39,539 nt of DNA from Plectonema cf. radiosum LEGE 06105 (GCF_015207665.1 NZ_JADEWL010000060.1:1-39539), one strand, 5' to 3'. Shown: positions 1 through 9,339, counted from the first letter of the stretch. The notes: generated by a model not told the origin, from the letters alone. Made by a program: numbers and translations.

Positions 1-29
1 GGATGGGGGATGGGGAGAAAATAAATATT

Positions 30-69
30 AACTGTCAACTGTCAACTGTCAACTGTCCACTGTCAACTA
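30..69. repeat. Heptamer tandem repeat (AACTGTC-type)
   Basis: About five near-perfect copies of a 7-base unit (aactgtc, one copy reading cactgtc) lie at the left edge of the window. They match the class of short tandemly repeated repetitive sequences known from heterocystous cyanobacteria. No gene overlaps them in the window. The same motif recurs near 10.6, 11.7, 14.3, 18.8 and 19.0 kb, so this is a dispersed family. Confidence 0.9.
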
Positions 70-110
70 ACTCCAAACTGTCGCTTCACTTCTACAATAA
101 ATCCCCACAA

Positions 111-581
111 TCAAATACAATAAATCGCGATCGCGATGCTTTGCTGCAAGTAAAACGCAAGTTCTATGGTGTAGGAGATGTCACAAATAGAAGTACTCGT
201 TTTATCCATAATCCTGCAACTAAGTTCCCCGGTCACGGGCGCTTCTCCTCTAACTACATTCAAAGAATTCTGCTGGAAATACAAAGTTACTTGTGGACGA
301 TGCCTACGTTCTACAGCAAAAGTTGTAACAGGTATACCGTATACAGGCTGTTGCAATGACCGCAATTGTCCGATAGTTATTTGGAATAGCCACTGACGTT
401 GCAGGGCTACTAATAGCGGGTCATCATCTTTGATCAAGCAAGCGTGCTTTAATCTGCTGATTGGAGTCGCAACGTCATCATCAGGTGAATCCTTAAACCA
501 TTCCTTGACTTCTCGGTTATGTTCCCTACGGACAATATCTGTGAGGTTTTCAATTTCATTAAAATCTGCGGGGATTGTCAT
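111..581 (-). CDS. Hypothetical protein, second gene of a coupled pair
   Basis: I do not recognise this 156-residue protein. The N-terminal half is acidic and probably helical. The middle (around residues 65-115) is richer in beta-type residues, and the last ~25 residues are hydrophobic and AT/HIP1-driven in codon content, so the natural C-terminus may have been altered by sequence drift near the heptamer array at 30-69. Its ATG overlaps the stop of the upstream gene (ATGA at 578-581), which implies translational coupling and a shared function with that gene. A GCGATCGC octamer (127-134) lies within its last codons. No signal peptide or transmembrane segment is evident. Confidence 0.55.
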   Translation of the reverse strand: MTIPADFNEIENLTDIVRREHNREVKEWFKDSPDDDVATPISRLKHACLIKDDDPLLVALQRQWLFQITIGQLRSLQQPVYGIPVTTFAVERRHRPQVTLYFQQNSLNVVRGEAPVTGELSCRIMDKTSTSICDISYTIELAFYLQQSIAIAIYCI

Positions 582-1018
582 TCTAAAATTGATTTAAAGT
601 CTTCAAGAGTAACTGGAGGAAGGGACGGAGTAGTACTAGCGGCTTTATCAGATGCTTTCTTGTCGGCAATAGGTTTATTGTCCTTACGCTCCTTGGGTGT
701 TAAGTCTTCAATACCTTTATTGAATTCTTCTGATTGTTTGTTAATTTCGTTAACATTCTCTGTAATGCTGAGAATTTCACCTGTTACCATCTCTATACCA
801 CTAGCGGCTTCCTCTAAATTTTCTAGCCGCTGCATCCATACTGATTGGGCATTAACTCTTTCTGGTAGCCAGTTGTAGGCATCCGGAGCGATTACCTGAT
901 AAGTTTTTAAAGCGTTACCAATTTTCCCTGTGTTTTCTGCTGTAAATTCGGTGACATTGCGTACTGAGTCAGTCATGCTACGAACTGAGCTTTGACTAGT
1001 AACCTTTTTTGTAGACAA
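578..1018 (-). CDS. Hypothetical helical protein, first gene of a coupled pair
   Basis: This is an unrecognised 146-residue protein with a polar, Ser/Thr/Glu-rich composition. Around residues 60-100 it has a probable coiled coil, with repeated hydrophobic spacing in the SITENVNEINKQ stretch, followed by a Lys/Asp-rich segment and a Pro-containing tail. The longest reading starts at TTG (1018); an in-frame ATG at 976 would remove 14 residues. Neither start has a convincing Shine-Dalgarno sequence. The stop codon overlaps the start of the next gene by four bases, so the two are very likely co-transcribed and coupled. The family is unknown, so no function is assigned. Confidence 0.5.
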   Translation of the reverse strand: MSTKKVTSQSSVRSMTDSVRNVTEFTAENTGKIGNALKTYQVIAPDAYNWLPERVNAQSVWMQRLENLEEAASGIEMVTGEILSITENVNEINKQSEEFNKGIEDLTPKERKDNKPIADKKASDKAASTTPSLPPVTLEDFKSILE

Positions 1019-1423
1019 GCAATGTCAATTCGGGACAATTGTCTATATTTTTTTGATGTATTTTATGCTTCGTTTTTTGCTAAAATCTTAGAAAAGCTTT
1101 CTTGATTGATATGCAAAAACCGTAGCTACATCAAGATGTTTAACAATCACGCGGATGGCTTAACCGTGTAAGCTTGTTGAGGGTTAACCGCTCCCATGCC
1201 CCCGTTGAAACAAGAAATAAAAGTCTAGACTTGTCTAGTTTTTATATAGCAGTCGATTATATTAGCCCCAGCTTGATAAATACGATTCGCTTTCTTGAAG
1301 TTAGCATTAAGCGCTGCAACGTTTTCTGCTCCAAATCAGGTATTAGCAAAGTCAGCACAGAAAGACGTAGCAGTGCTACGTCTCTCCAAGGATTTGGGGT
1401 TTTATCCGAAATAAGGGCGATTA
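1019..1423. other. Intergenic region with two palindromes
   Basis: There is no convincing gene here. Two palindromes stand out. CTAGAC-tt-GTCTAG (1225-1238) is followed on the minus strand by a T-rich run and could be a weak terminator for the 1028-residue protein gene. AGACGTAGCA-g-TGCTACGTCT (1363-1383) is a perfect 10-bp inverted repeat of a kind common between cyanobacterial genes. The promoter of the 578-1018 gene should lie at the left end of this stretch. Confidence 0.6.
1363..1383. repeat. Perfect 10-bp palindrome
   Basis: The arms AGACGTAGCA and TGCTACGTCT are exact reverse complements around a single G. The palindrome sits 40 bases beyond the stop codon of the minus-strand membrane protein gene. 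It could act as an RNA hairpin at the 3' end of that transcript, but no T-run follows on that strand. Confidence 0.75.
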
Positions 1424-4400
1424 CTAGTATATGCTTCTGACGGCTAAGACTCCGGCGATCGCACTTCCGACAAGTGAGGTTAAAGCTGCACCAAACAACC
1501 ACCATGCGGCACTTGCAGCAGCAGCTTTCGCATCGATGGCTTGTTTTTTGGCTTGTTGTTTGATGGCTTTTAATCTTTTCTGAGTTTCTTTTTGGATGCG
1601 TTCTCCTCTTTGTAAAACACTATCTCTGGCTGCTTCTATTTGACTAACTATACGTTCAGCGTCTTTTTGAGAAACATCTTCGCGGGAACTCAGAACAGCA
1701 ATTAAACTATCACGGTCAAATTCTGATAGGCGATCGCGCAAGGCTTCAAATCCCATTTGTGGGTCGTCAAATAATTTGGCGAAGTCTTGTTTGATTCCTT
1801 CGTAATTTAACTCTGGACGCTCCAAGGAGTTGAGGTAATTGCGAATTTTGTCTAAAGTTTCGTCAACCGCAGATTGTACCTTCTGCTGCACCTGCTGGTA
1901 CTGTTGTACAATTGAGTCGCGGGTTGATTCGATTTGGTCTGCAATTTGGTTGGCTTCTTCTTCGGAAATATCTTCTCTTTGAGAAAGCACTGATACTAAT
2001 GTATCTCGGTCAAACTGAGAAATGCGTGAGCCTAAGTTTTCAATTCCAGAGCGTGGGTCTTGCAATAGTAATTGTAAATCGCGTTTGATTCCTTCGGGGT
2101 TGAGTTCTTGTTTATCGGTAGAACGTAAATATTCTTCGATATCAGCTTGGAAGTTAGCTACTCGTTCACTAGTACGCTTTGCTAACCGACGCGGTGCTTT
2201 TACAATGTCGGTAATTGTATCTTGTAGGTTGTCAATTACTTGGTTAACTTGTTCTTCGCTCAAATCTTGACGTTGAGAAAGCAGTTTAACTAAGGTTTCT
2301 CTGTCTATTTGAGAAAGGCGATCGCGCAGTGCTGAAGCTCCTTGTTTGGGTTCGTCGAGTAGTTTTTGCAAATCGCGTTTGATTCCTTCGGGGTTGAGTT
2401 CTTCTTGATCAGTATTACGTAAATACTCTGAAAGTTTTTCTACTGTTTGTTCGTATTGCTGTTTGGTCTTTTCTGCAACTTTTTGTGGTGCTTGTAAGAC
2501 GTTATCGCGTACTGAGAATAATTGGTCGATTTTTTGATTTACCTCTTCTTCGCTTAAATCTTGACGTTGAGAAAGTAGTTTAACTAAGGTATCGCGGTCA
2601 AATTGTGCAAGCCGTTGACGCAATAATTTGGCTCCGAGTTCTGGCTCGTCTATAAGTGCTTTAAAATCGCGTTTGATTTCTTCAGGATTGAGTTCTTCTT
2701 TATTGGTATTGAGTAGATAGTTTTCTACTTTTTCTTGCAATTCATTAGCTTTATTTGTAGCTTGTTGTTGCAGTTCTTGAGCGCGATTTAACACGTTATC
2801 GCGGGTATTTTCCAGTTGACCAACTATATTATCAGCTTCTTCCTGACTAATATCTTGACGTTGGGAAAGCACTTTGACTAAATCATCCCGGTTGAATTGT
2901 TGTAAACGATTCTTCAACTCGTCAAAATTGGCTTGGGAATCTTCTAATAATTTACTAAAGTCCTGTTTTATAGCTGAGGGGTTGAGTTCTTCTTTACTTG
3001 TTGAATTTAGATATTGTTCAATTTGGCTGCGGAGATTTTTTGATGTTTCTTTCTCTGCTGCTTCCCCTAAAGTTTGTAATACTTCGCTACGAATTTCTTC
3101 CATTTGTTGGACAATTTCTTTTACTCTTACTTCGCTAAGTTCTTGCCGTTGTTTGAGTAAGTTGTTTAAGTATTCTCGATCGATTTCTTCGAGTTGTTGT
3201 TTAACTTTTGTGGGGTCTGCACTAGTATCATAGATGACTTCTTTGAATTCATCTTTGAGCGTTAAGCGATTAAAATGCCAAGGAAAAGAATTCAAAATGT
3301 ACTCTTGCACATCTGCTTTAATAGGATTAGTAGATGCTTGAGATATTTTCTGAGTGGCTTGTTTTCTCAGATTTTGCAATTGTTGAGTAATCTCCTCAAT
3401 ATCTATTTCGGGAAGTTTGTGCTTCAGTTTTTGCAATTGAGGTTTAATCTTCTCAACATCCAAATCGGATAAATTTAGTTTACTCATCATTGCTGGAACA
3501 GCCGCACCCAAGCCATATTTAACCGCTTGCTGCATTAATAAGCCACTACCACCACCTGCTAAAACTCCAGCCAATTGTTTTTGTAACTGCGAGCCTAGCT
3601 CTTCGGAATTTAGTTGATCGGGAGTAGCTTTTGCAATCAAATCTATTACCTGCTGTGTGGGATTTTGACCGTTTACAGCTTGATTCCAAGCTCCTTCAAG
3701 TTGATCTGCAACTTGATTGATATCTTCTTGAGAAAAATCGGTACGATTGCTAATCAAATTAACAAAAGTATCGCGGTTGACGCTTTTGAGTAAGTTGCTA
3801 TTACCAAGAGATTGTAAATTGCCGTCTTGAAGAACTTGATCGAATTGAGTGCGAATTTCGTTGAAATTTAGTTTAGGTAAATTTACAGTTTTTAAGGAAT
3901 TTTCTACAGTGTTTTTAATACTATCACCATCAAAACCAGAAGTTAATTCGCGACGGACTGCGGCGGTAATATCTTCTGCTGTGGAAACCATTTGATTTTT
4001 AGCAGCATTCGCTCCCAAAACACCTGTCGCCGTACCCATAATACCTTGAATGCCAGAACTAGCAGTATTTATAAGAGAACCAATCAGCGCTCCCGCAGCC
4101 GATGAACCCAGCCATACAATTACTGAAAAGTATGTAGACCAGATGACAACACCAATAATTGCTCCTAAAACCGTGCTTTCGATTAAACTTAGTTTCACCG
4201 CTAAAAAGCAAGCGATAAATAAAGCGATAGTCGCCGTAATTAATGCCCAAATACCCACCTTGGCTTCTACCTTACTAATCGTTCCACCGACTGTATCAGA
4301 ATTATCGTCATCAGAAAAATCTCCTCCTAAAGAAGAAATACCTACAGCGATTGACAAATTAGTCAGCAGTAATTGAAAGGCGATCGCCATTACTATTCCA

Positions 4401-4510
4401 GATACCAAAGCAACTAAAAATTGCGGTCCGGAAAAAATTAGTGATGCTTCTTGGGGAGTAACATATCCTTGCATTGGTACTTGTCCAACAATATTTGCGA
4501 TTGGAAACAT
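1424..4510 (-). CDS. Large membrane protein with ~98-residue charged helical repeats
   Basis: This 1028-residue protein has no function I can name. Hydrophobic segments at about residues 28-52, 87-110 and 113-150 and a last one at about 1000-1022 suggest that both ends are anchored in a membrane. The region between carries about seven copies of a repeat built around (D/N)RDxLVxxLSQRxDxS, then a Glu-rich helix ending near RDxVLQ. Copies fall near residues 257, 453, 548, 648, 746, 845 and 942, a spacing of about 98. The double gap between the first two holds a Gly/Ala-rich hydrophobic stretch, so one copy may have been replaced there. Start: ATG at 4510. It is divergent from dnaK, with 727 bases between them. 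A scaffold or membrane-organising role is possible but only a guess. Confidence 0.85.
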   Translation of the reverse strand: MFPIANIVGQVPMQGYVTPQEASLIFSGPQFLVALVSGIVMAIAFQLLLTNLSIAVGISSLGGDFSDDDNSDTVGGTISKVEAKVGIWALITATIALFIACFLAVKLSLIESTVLGAIIGVVIWSTYFSVIVWLGSSAAGALIGSLINTASSGIQGIMGTATGVLGANAAKNQMVSTAEDITAAVRRELTSGFDGDSIKNTVENSLKTVNLPKLNFNEIRTQFDQVLQDGNLQSLGNSNLLKSVNRDTFVNLISNRTDFSQEDINQVADQLEGAWNQAVNGQNPTQQVIDLIAKATPDQLNSEELGSQLQKQLAGVLAGGGSGLLMQQAVKYGLGAAVPAMMSKLNLSDLDVEKIKPQLQKLKHKLPEIDIEEITQQLQNLRKQATQKISQASTNPIKADVQEYILNSFPWHFNRLTLKDEFKEVIYDTSADPTKVKQQLEEIDREYLNNLLKQRQELSEVRVKEIVQQMEEIRSEVLQTLGEAAEKETSKNLRSQIEQYLNSTSKEELNPSAIKQDFSKLLEDSQANFDELKNRLQQFNRDDLVKVLSQRQDISQEEADNIVGQLENTRDNVLNRAQELQQQATNKANELQEKVENYLLNTNKEELNPEEIKRDFKALIDEPELGAKLLRQRLAQFDRDTLVKLLSQRQDLSEEEVNQKIDQLFSVRDNVLQAPQKVAEKTKQQYEQTVEKLSEYLRNTDQEELNPEGIKRDLQKLLDEPKQGASALRDRLSQIDRETLVKLLSQRQDLSEEQVNQVIDNLQDTITDIVKAPRRLAKRTSERVANFQADIEEYLRSTDKQELNPEGIKRDLQLLLQDPRSGIENLGSRISQFDRDTLVSVLSQREDISEEEANQIADQIESTRDSIVQQYQQVQQKVQSAVDETLDKIRNYLNSLERPELNYEGIKQDFAKLFDDPQMGFEALRDRLSEFDRDSLIAVLSSREDVSQKDAERIVSQIEAARDSVLQRGERIQKETQKRLKAIKQQAKKQAIDAKAAAASAAWWLFGAALTSLVGSAIAGVLAVRSIY

Positions 4511-5237
4511 ATCGTTTAGCCCTTTATCTAGATCAATGAGATATTGTTATTTCTTGAGTCGGAATAACCTGTTCTCAGGCTAGCTAGCAGATAGGATACC
4601 TTTTACTTCCCAAAGAAATATATGTTGATATCAAAAGTATTAAATTGTAATTATCTCAAAATAATCGTTAATTACTACTAAGAATTTTCAAATTGATTTG
4701 GAAGTTGGTATAAAAATGATGGAAATATTAATTAGGGCAAACTTACACTGGGAATAATCAACTTTCAAAATATGTTCAAAATATATTTTATGGTTTAAAA
4801 TCGGGAAAATTTTTCAAATCAAAGCCAAAAGTTTGTTTCTCAAGTCAACTTCTCGGCAGATTTATTAGAAATAAGGCAATTTAAATCCTATTTTTGATCG
4901 AAAAGACGGCAAACACCACTCTAATATTACGGTTCACCCGAATTACTCATAGTATTAATTCTCATACATTAGACATTATGCAAGCAAACACTGATTGAGC
5001 CATAACTAAGCCATTAAAAATTTATGAAGCATGACCGTCCAAGTACGGGTTCGGGAAACCACCCTTCATTCACAGGCTGCATAGGCTCAGTATATATAAC
5101 AGTGTAAGCGGGATAATGCCCAATTTACATTGACTATTGATGTCTTACTGGCTGCTTTTTTTAAGCCAGTTACCTCAAAATTAAATCTTTTATATTCCCA
5201 TTCATTGTTTTTGTAGTTATACGGAGCCAAGATTAAA
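4511..5237. other. Divergent intergenic region upstream of dnaK
   Basis: This 727-base AT-rich stretch lies between two divergent genes and must hold the promoters of both. I see no gene and no CIRCE-type inverted repeat (TTAGCACTC/GAGTGCTAA). A TATATATAAC tract at about 5091-5100 is a possible -10 region for dnaK, leaving a leader of about 140 bases. That promoter call is weak. Confidence 0.45.
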
Positions 5238-7151
5238 ATGGCAAAAGTAGTTGGAATTGACTTAGGTACAACTAATTCCTGCGTAGCAGTCATGGAAGGT
5301 GGTAAACCCACGGTTATTGCTAATGCAGAAGGTTTTCGTACCACTCCTAGTGTTGTAGCTTTCGCGAAAAATGGGGATCGCCTTGTCGGACAAATCGCCA
5401 AGCGTCAAGGGGTAATGAACCCTGAAAACACTTTTTATTCGGTTAAGCGTTTCATCGGACGCAAGCACGAAGAAATTACTCACGAAGCGACTGAAGTTTC
5501 TTATAAAGTAGTTCGCGATAGCAACGGAAACGTTAAGGTTGATTGTCCCCAAGCGGGTAAACAATTTGCTCCGGAAGAAATTTCCGCGCAGGTTCTTCGT
5601 AAGCTAGTTGAAGACGCTAGTAAGTATACCGGCGAAACTATCACCCAAGCTGTAATTACTGTTCCTGCTTATTTCAACGACTCTCAGCGTCAAGCAACTA
5701 AAGATGCTGGTAAGATTGCCGGTATTGAAGTATTGCGGATTATCAACGAACCTACCGCCGCTTCCTTGGCGTATGGTTTGGATAAGAAGAGCAACGAAAC
5801 TATCTTGGTATTTGACCTTGGTGGTGGTACCTTCGACGTATCTATTTTAGAAGTAGGTGACGGTGTATTTGAAGTTCTTTCAACTTCTGGAGATACCCAC
5901 CTCGGTGGTGACGATTTCGATAAACAAATTGTTGATTACTTAGCTCAAGATTTTCAAAAGCAGGAAGGTATCGACCTCCGGAAAGACAAACAAGCTTTAC
6001 AGCGTTTAACCGAAGCAGCAGAAAAAGCTAAAATCGAGCTTTCCAGCGTTACTCAAACCGAAATTAACTTACCATTTATTACCGCAACTCAGGATGGTCC
6101 CAAGCATTTGGATACAACCCTGACTCGCGCTAAATTTGAAGAAATTTGCTCGAAATTAATCGACCGTTGTCGCATTCCGGTTGAAAACGCACTGCGCGAC
6201 GCAAAATTAAATAAAGACAATATTGACGAAATTGTATTAGTTGGTGGTTCTACCCGGATTCCCGCAGTCCAAGAAGTTGTTAAGCGGGTATTAGGAAAAG
6301 AACCCAATCAAACCGTTAACCCCGACGAAGTTGTAGCAGTCGGTGCTGCTATCCAAGCTGGTGTACTTTCTGGTGATGTTACCGGAATCTTACTTTTAGA
6401 TGTAAGTCCGTTGTCCTTGGGTGTGGAAACTCTTGGTGGAGTCATGACCAAAATTATTCCCCGCAACACCACCATTCCTACCAAGAAATCAGAAGTATTT
6501 TCTACCGCTGTAGATGGTCAAACTAATGTGGAAATTCACGTTCTCCAAGGTGAGCGTGAAATGTCCAACGATAACAAGAGTTTGGGAACCTTCCGTCTTG
6601 ATGGAATTCCTCCCGCACCTCGTGGAGTACCTCAAATTGAAGTTACCTTCGATATCGACGCTAACGGTATTTTAAACGTTACCGCTAAAGATAAAGGTAC
6701 TGGTAAGGAACAATCCATCAGTATTACTGGTGCTTCTACTTTGGATAAATCCGAAGTCGAGAAAATGGTTCAAGAAGCCGATAAATTCTCTTCTACTGAT
6801 AAAGAACGTCGGGAAAAAATCGACCGTAAGAACCAAGCTGATTCCTTAGCATATCAAGCAGAAAAGCAGTTGCAAGAATTGGGAGATAAAGTTCCCGCAG
6901 ACGATCAAACCAAAATCAAAGGTTTAGCCAAAGATTTGAAAGATGCTGTCACCAAAGAAGACGACGAGCAAATTCAAAAGCTAATGCCAGAATTGCAACA
7001 AGCACTGTTTACCGTTGGTAGCAATATGTATCAACAAGCCGGTGATACTGCTCCTGATGGTGCTGGTGCTGGTGCCGGTGCTGCTGGAGATACAGGTAGC
7101 GCTTCTACTGGCGATGATGTCATTGATGCTGACTTCACTGAGTCTAAGTAA
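5238..7151 (+). CDS. dnaK: Hsp70 chaperone DnaK
   Basis: This is a cytoplasmic ATP-dependent Hsp70 chaperone that binds exposed hydrophobic peptides and works with DnaJ and GrpE. The 637-residue length is normal for DnaK. The actin-like ATPase domain shows [10 protein letters not shown] at residues 6-15, [10 protein letters not shown] in the phosphate-2 loop and LVGGSTRIP in the adenosine loop. The substrate-binding domain follows, then a helical lid, a Gly/Ala-rich linker and an acidic tail containing DDVIDADF, like the EEVD-type end of bacterial DnaK. Cyanobacteria usually carry several dnaK genes; this one resembles the essential DnaK2 type, but I cannot prove which paralog it is. No grpE or dnaJ is adjacent. 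A terminator follows at 7224-7255. Confidence 0.97.
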   Translation: MAKVVGIDLGTTNSCVAVMEGGKPTVIANAEGFRTTPSVVAFAKNGDRLVGQIAKRQGVMNPENTFYSVKRFIGRKHEEITHEATEVSYKVVRDSNGNVKVDCPQAGKQFAPEEISAQVLRKLVEDASKYTGETITQAVITVPAYFNDSQRQATKDAGKIAGIEVLRIINEPTAASLAYGLDKKSNETILVFDLGGGTFDVSILEVGDGVFEVLSTSGDTHLGGDDFDKQIVDYLAQDFQKQEGIDLRKDKQALQRLTEAAEKAKIELSSVTQTEINLPFITATQDGPKHLDTTLTRAKFEEICSKLIDRCRIPVENALRDAKLNKDNIDEIVLVGGSTRIPAVQEVVKRVLGKEPNQTVNPDEVVAVGAAIQAGVLSGDVTGILLLDVSPLSLGVETLGGVMTKIIPRNTTIPTKKSEVFSTAVDGQTNVEIHVLQGEREMSNDNKSLGTFRLDGIPPAPRGVPQIEVTFDIDANGILNVTAKDKGTGKEQSISITGASTLDKSEVEKMVQEADKFSSTDKERREKIDRKNQADSLAYQAEKQLQELGDKVPADDQTKIKGLAKDLKDAVTKEDDEQIQKLMPELQQALFTVGSNMYQQAGDTAPDGAGAGAGAAGDTGSASTGDDVIDADFTESK

Positions 7152-7184
7152 TCCGGCGCTTTGTTACCGCTGTTACATTTACAA

Positions 7185-7202
7185 AGTCCGCCTGTGCGGA
7201 CT
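7185..7202. repeat. AGTCCGC hairpin repeat
   Basis: The inverted repeat AGTCCGC-ctgt-GCGGACT is preceded by TTACATTTACA. Related hairpins with the same AAAGTCC start and a similar preamble occur at 9373-9391 and 29308-29328, so it belongs to a dispersed family in gene 3' regions. Confidence 0.8.
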
Positions 7203-7223
7203 AGATTATAATCAGATTTCTTG

Positions 7224-7255
7224 TCCCCGCAATTCTTGGAATGTGGGGATTTTTG
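7224..7255 (+). terminator. Rho-independent terminator of dnaK
   Basis: The stem TCCCCGCA / TGTGGGGA (7224-7231 with 7242-7249, one G-T pair) is followed by a run of five T. It lies 73 bases after the dnaK stop and just ahead of the convergent toxin gene, whose stop codon is at 7258. Confidence 0.85.
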
Positions 7256-7257
7256 AT

Positions 7258-7587
7258 TTATAAAGCCAGCCATAAACGAAGAGATGTATCTATTGTTTGT
7301 GCATCTTGAGCAGATAATTTGCCGATGAACTTAATAATTAAACTTTGTTCAATAGTATAAATTCCTCTTTTTACGGCAGTAGGAACATTTAGTTGAGCAG
7401 CTTCCCAATCAGTTAAAATAAACTCTCCAGGGAAAAGAGAATCTATTCGACTAGTAAGCGGAACTATAAGATAATCTTGGGAAGAAGATTCAGAATTTAC
7501 AACAACAGCAGGACGTACTTTTATTGCTGAAAGGTCGGAACAAGGATAGCGCACTAAAATTACACTATTTTTTGAGTAATTCGGCAT
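7258..7587 (-). CDS. MazF/PemK-type endoribonuclease toxin
   Basis: This is a growth-inhibiting toxin of the MazF/PemK family, whose members cleave mRNA at short motifs. The ~109-residue length and the pattern VILVRYPCSDLSAIKVRPAVVV, with an early strand, the conserved K-x-RP-x-V-V segment and a later VPLTSR strand, fit the family. I prefer the ATG at 7587 (MPNYSKN); another in-frame ATG lies at 7596. The start overlaps the end of the upstream antitoxin gene by 23 bases, the usual arrangement of toxin/antitoxin pairs. Expression is expected to be autoregulated by the complex, but no operator was identified. Confidence 0.85.
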   Translation of the reverse strand: MPNYSKNSVILVRYPCSDLSAIKVRPAVVVNSESSSQDYLIVPLTSRIDSLFPGEFILTDWEAAQLNVPTAVKRGIYTIEQSLIIKFIGKLSAQDAQTIDTSLRLWLAL

Positions 7588-7771
7588 AAATCTCATCCTC
7601 TTGATTATCCCAAACCTTATTTAAAGATTTTTCACTTGTTGTTAACCAAAATTGCTGCTCATCTTGATCAGAAATCAAAGTAATTAAAACTTTAGTACCT
7701 TCCGATAGTTGAATATCTTCCAATAACTCAATTTTGCCATTACGAACAGTAGCCCAGACACTTTTCAGCAT
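7565..7771 (-). CDS. Antitoxin of the MazF-like pair
   Basis: This 68-residue protein is encoded just before and overlapping the MazF-like toxin gene. Its N-terminus (MLKSVWATVRNGKIELLEDI) has the short beta-rich form of small DNA-binding or toxin-neutralising proteins found before PemK-like toxins in cyanobacteria. The acidic C-terminus (VWDNQEDEIYAELL) would be the toxin-binding part. The ATG at 7771 is chosen because GGAG lies about 9 bases upstream; an in-frame TTG at 7795 would add 8 residues without a ribosome site. The antitoxin role follows from context. Confidence 0.8.
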   Translation of the reverse strand: MLKSVWATVRNGKIELLEDIQLSEGTKVLITLISDQDEQQFWLTTSEKSLNKVWDNQEDEIYAELLKK

Positions 7772-7901
7772 TTTATTAGCTCCAAAAAATCCCAATTAAA
7801 CAAATTACTATCTAATTATTTGATAATTTTCCCAATATCATCGCCTAGGTTACGCTTTGCTACAGTAAAGTTATAGTTAAACGAGAAAGCTATAAACGAT
7901 T

Positions 7902-8167
7902 ATGTCTTCCCGAACGGTAAATGAAGCCCAAAATAATTTACAAAGTTAATTGACCAAGCAGCACAGCAGGGTAAACCGATTATTATCGAAGGCGATTCTC
8001 GTTCCGAGAGGCTTTGCCAACGCGGTAATGCGATACTGCTGGCAGAAAAAGACTGGTCTGCAATTCAGGAAACGCTTTATTTATTATCTATCCCAGGAAT
8101 GCGAGAATCTATTAAAGAAGGTTTGGCAACCCCAATTAAAGATTGTGATGGCGATTTGGATTGGTAA
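7902..8167 (+). pseudogene. Broken YefM/Phd-type antitoxin
   Basis: The reading starts MSSRTVNEAQNNLQS, stops at TAA (7947-7949) and resumes in another frame as IDQAAQQGKPIIIEGD, then GNAILLAEKDWSAIQETLYL and the end GDLDW. Together these match the cyanobacterial YefM/Phd antitoxin pattern, so one frameshift has split the gene. Within the second part an extra ~8 residues (RSERLCQR, around 8001-8025) sit between IEGDS and GNAIL. This looks like a small repeat insertion that kept the frame. The stop at 8165-8167 directly precedes the ATG of the toxin remnant. Confidence 0.75.
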
Positions 8168-8442
8168 ATGGAACAAGAGAGTGCTTGGCAAATACTTTAC
8201 ACAAATCTTGCAAAAAAAGACGCAAAGAAGTTAGCTTCTAGCAACTTAAAGGATAAAGCAGAAGAATTGCTTGCTATTTTTGCAGAGAATCCGTTTCAAA
8301 ATCCCCCTCCTTATGAGAAATTAGTTGGCGATTTAGAGGGGCATATTCTCGCAGGATAAATGTCCAACATCGATTGGTTTATGAAATTATTGAATCTGAA
8401 AAAATAGTTAAGGTAATTCGGATGTGGACGCATTACGAGTAA
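8168..8442 (+). pseudogene. Frameshifted YoeB/Txe-type toxin
   Basis: The first frame reads MEQESAWQILYTNLAKKDAK through PPYEKLVGDLEG and then runs to a stop at 8359. Another frame continues at once with YSRRINVQHRLVYEIIESEK and ends VIRMWTHYE at 8442, exactly the C-terminal pattern of YoeB-family mRNA interferases. A single lost base near 8338-8341 explains the break. The catalytic C-terminal His-Tyr pair of the family is present in the second frame (THYE). The toxin is presumably inactive, in line with its broken antitoxin partner. Confidence 0.8.
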
Positions 8443-8572
8443 GTTTCCAATTATCTAATTATTTCATTTTCCTCTTAATTGATGCCACGGCGCAATCCTA
8501 TATAAGGGGATGCGGAAAAAGCTTTTGCTGCTTAAACTTGTGAAAGTGTAATTTCCCTTATTCTTGATTATT

Positions 8573-9301
8573 ATGCCATCTTTATTTAAAAGGATTCCCC
8601 TAAATTCGTCTGAATCTAATATTAAAGAGCAAAGATTATTACTTATACCTCGTTCCCAACGTCAAGAATTCTTTTTGTTGTTTACTTTTATGACAACTTT
8701 GGGATGGATTGGAGGAGGAATTGCTAGTCTTGCTTTAGAAAAAATTCTCCGAGAGAATATACCCGCTGATTTCGCTCAAAATGAACTGTTATGGTATCGG
8801 ATTGCAAAATTAATTGCTACTAGTTTATTTGCACTAATTTTTGCAGCCGATCAATCTATTCCTCTGCATAAATATATATCTGGTTGGTGGTGGACTTTTG
8901 CAACCGCAATCGGTTGGTTAGTTGCTAATACTGTTTCTAATGCATGGATTGCTTATATTTCATCTGTTGCTGCATCAACAAATCAAATATCGTCACAAAC
9001 AGTTATATTTTTGGGAATCTTATCAAATGCTGCTTATATTTTTTCTTGGCTTTGGTTGGGTTTATTACAATATTTGGTGTTAAGAAAATATGTAAAAACT
9101 GGATGGTGGTGGATTTTTGTACCGTCTATTTCCTATTTATTTATTAGTATCTCAATGCTATTAGTTTCCTGGGGAGAAAACTTGATTCCAGTAATACATC
9201 GTCATGTAATTTTATATTTAATAAAACAAGGATTAACAGCATTTATTTTGGCTGCTATTCCGGCTATTAGTTTTTGTCGTTTGCACAGAAAAAATATTTA
9301 A
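8573..9301 (+). CDS. Integral membrane protein, unknown function
   Basis: This is an unrecognised 242-residue protein. After a polar N-terminal ~40 residues with a PRSQRQEF segment come five to six hydrophobic helices, at approximately residues 35-57, 80-100, 108-130, 143-168, 172-195 and 215-233. Two GWWW motifs begin helices. It resembles the many small multi-pass cyanobacterial proteins that have a Trp-rich WxxxxxxGW pattern and no known role. ATG at 8573 is taken as start; a TTG three codons upstream is also in frame. The gene stands alone, with the decayed toxin pair before it and a block of hairpins after it. Confidence 0.7.
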   Translation: MPSLFKRIPLNSSESNIKEQRLLLIPRSQRQEFFLLFTFMTTLGWIGGGIASLALEKILRENIPADFAQNELLWYRIAKLIATSLFALIFAADQSIPLHKYISGWWWTFATAIGWLVANTVSNAWIAYISSVAASTNQISSQTVIFLGILSNAAYIFSWLWLGLLQYLVLRKYVKTGWWWIFVPSISYLFISISMLLVSWGENLIPVIHRHVILYLIKQGLTAFILAAIPAISFCRLHRKNI

Positions 9302-9339
9302 GAGGCTCTTGCTTCAATTCAATTAGAATGGAGGCAGTA

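Noticed and set aside
1190-1220. A TTGAAAC word like the end of cyanobacterial CRISPR repeats
   Set aside because: It occurs once only, with no spaced copies and no cas genes in the window.
4511-5237. CIRCE-type heat-shock operator before dnaK
   Set aside because: No TTAGCACTC/GAGTGCTAA pair was found in the whole spacer.
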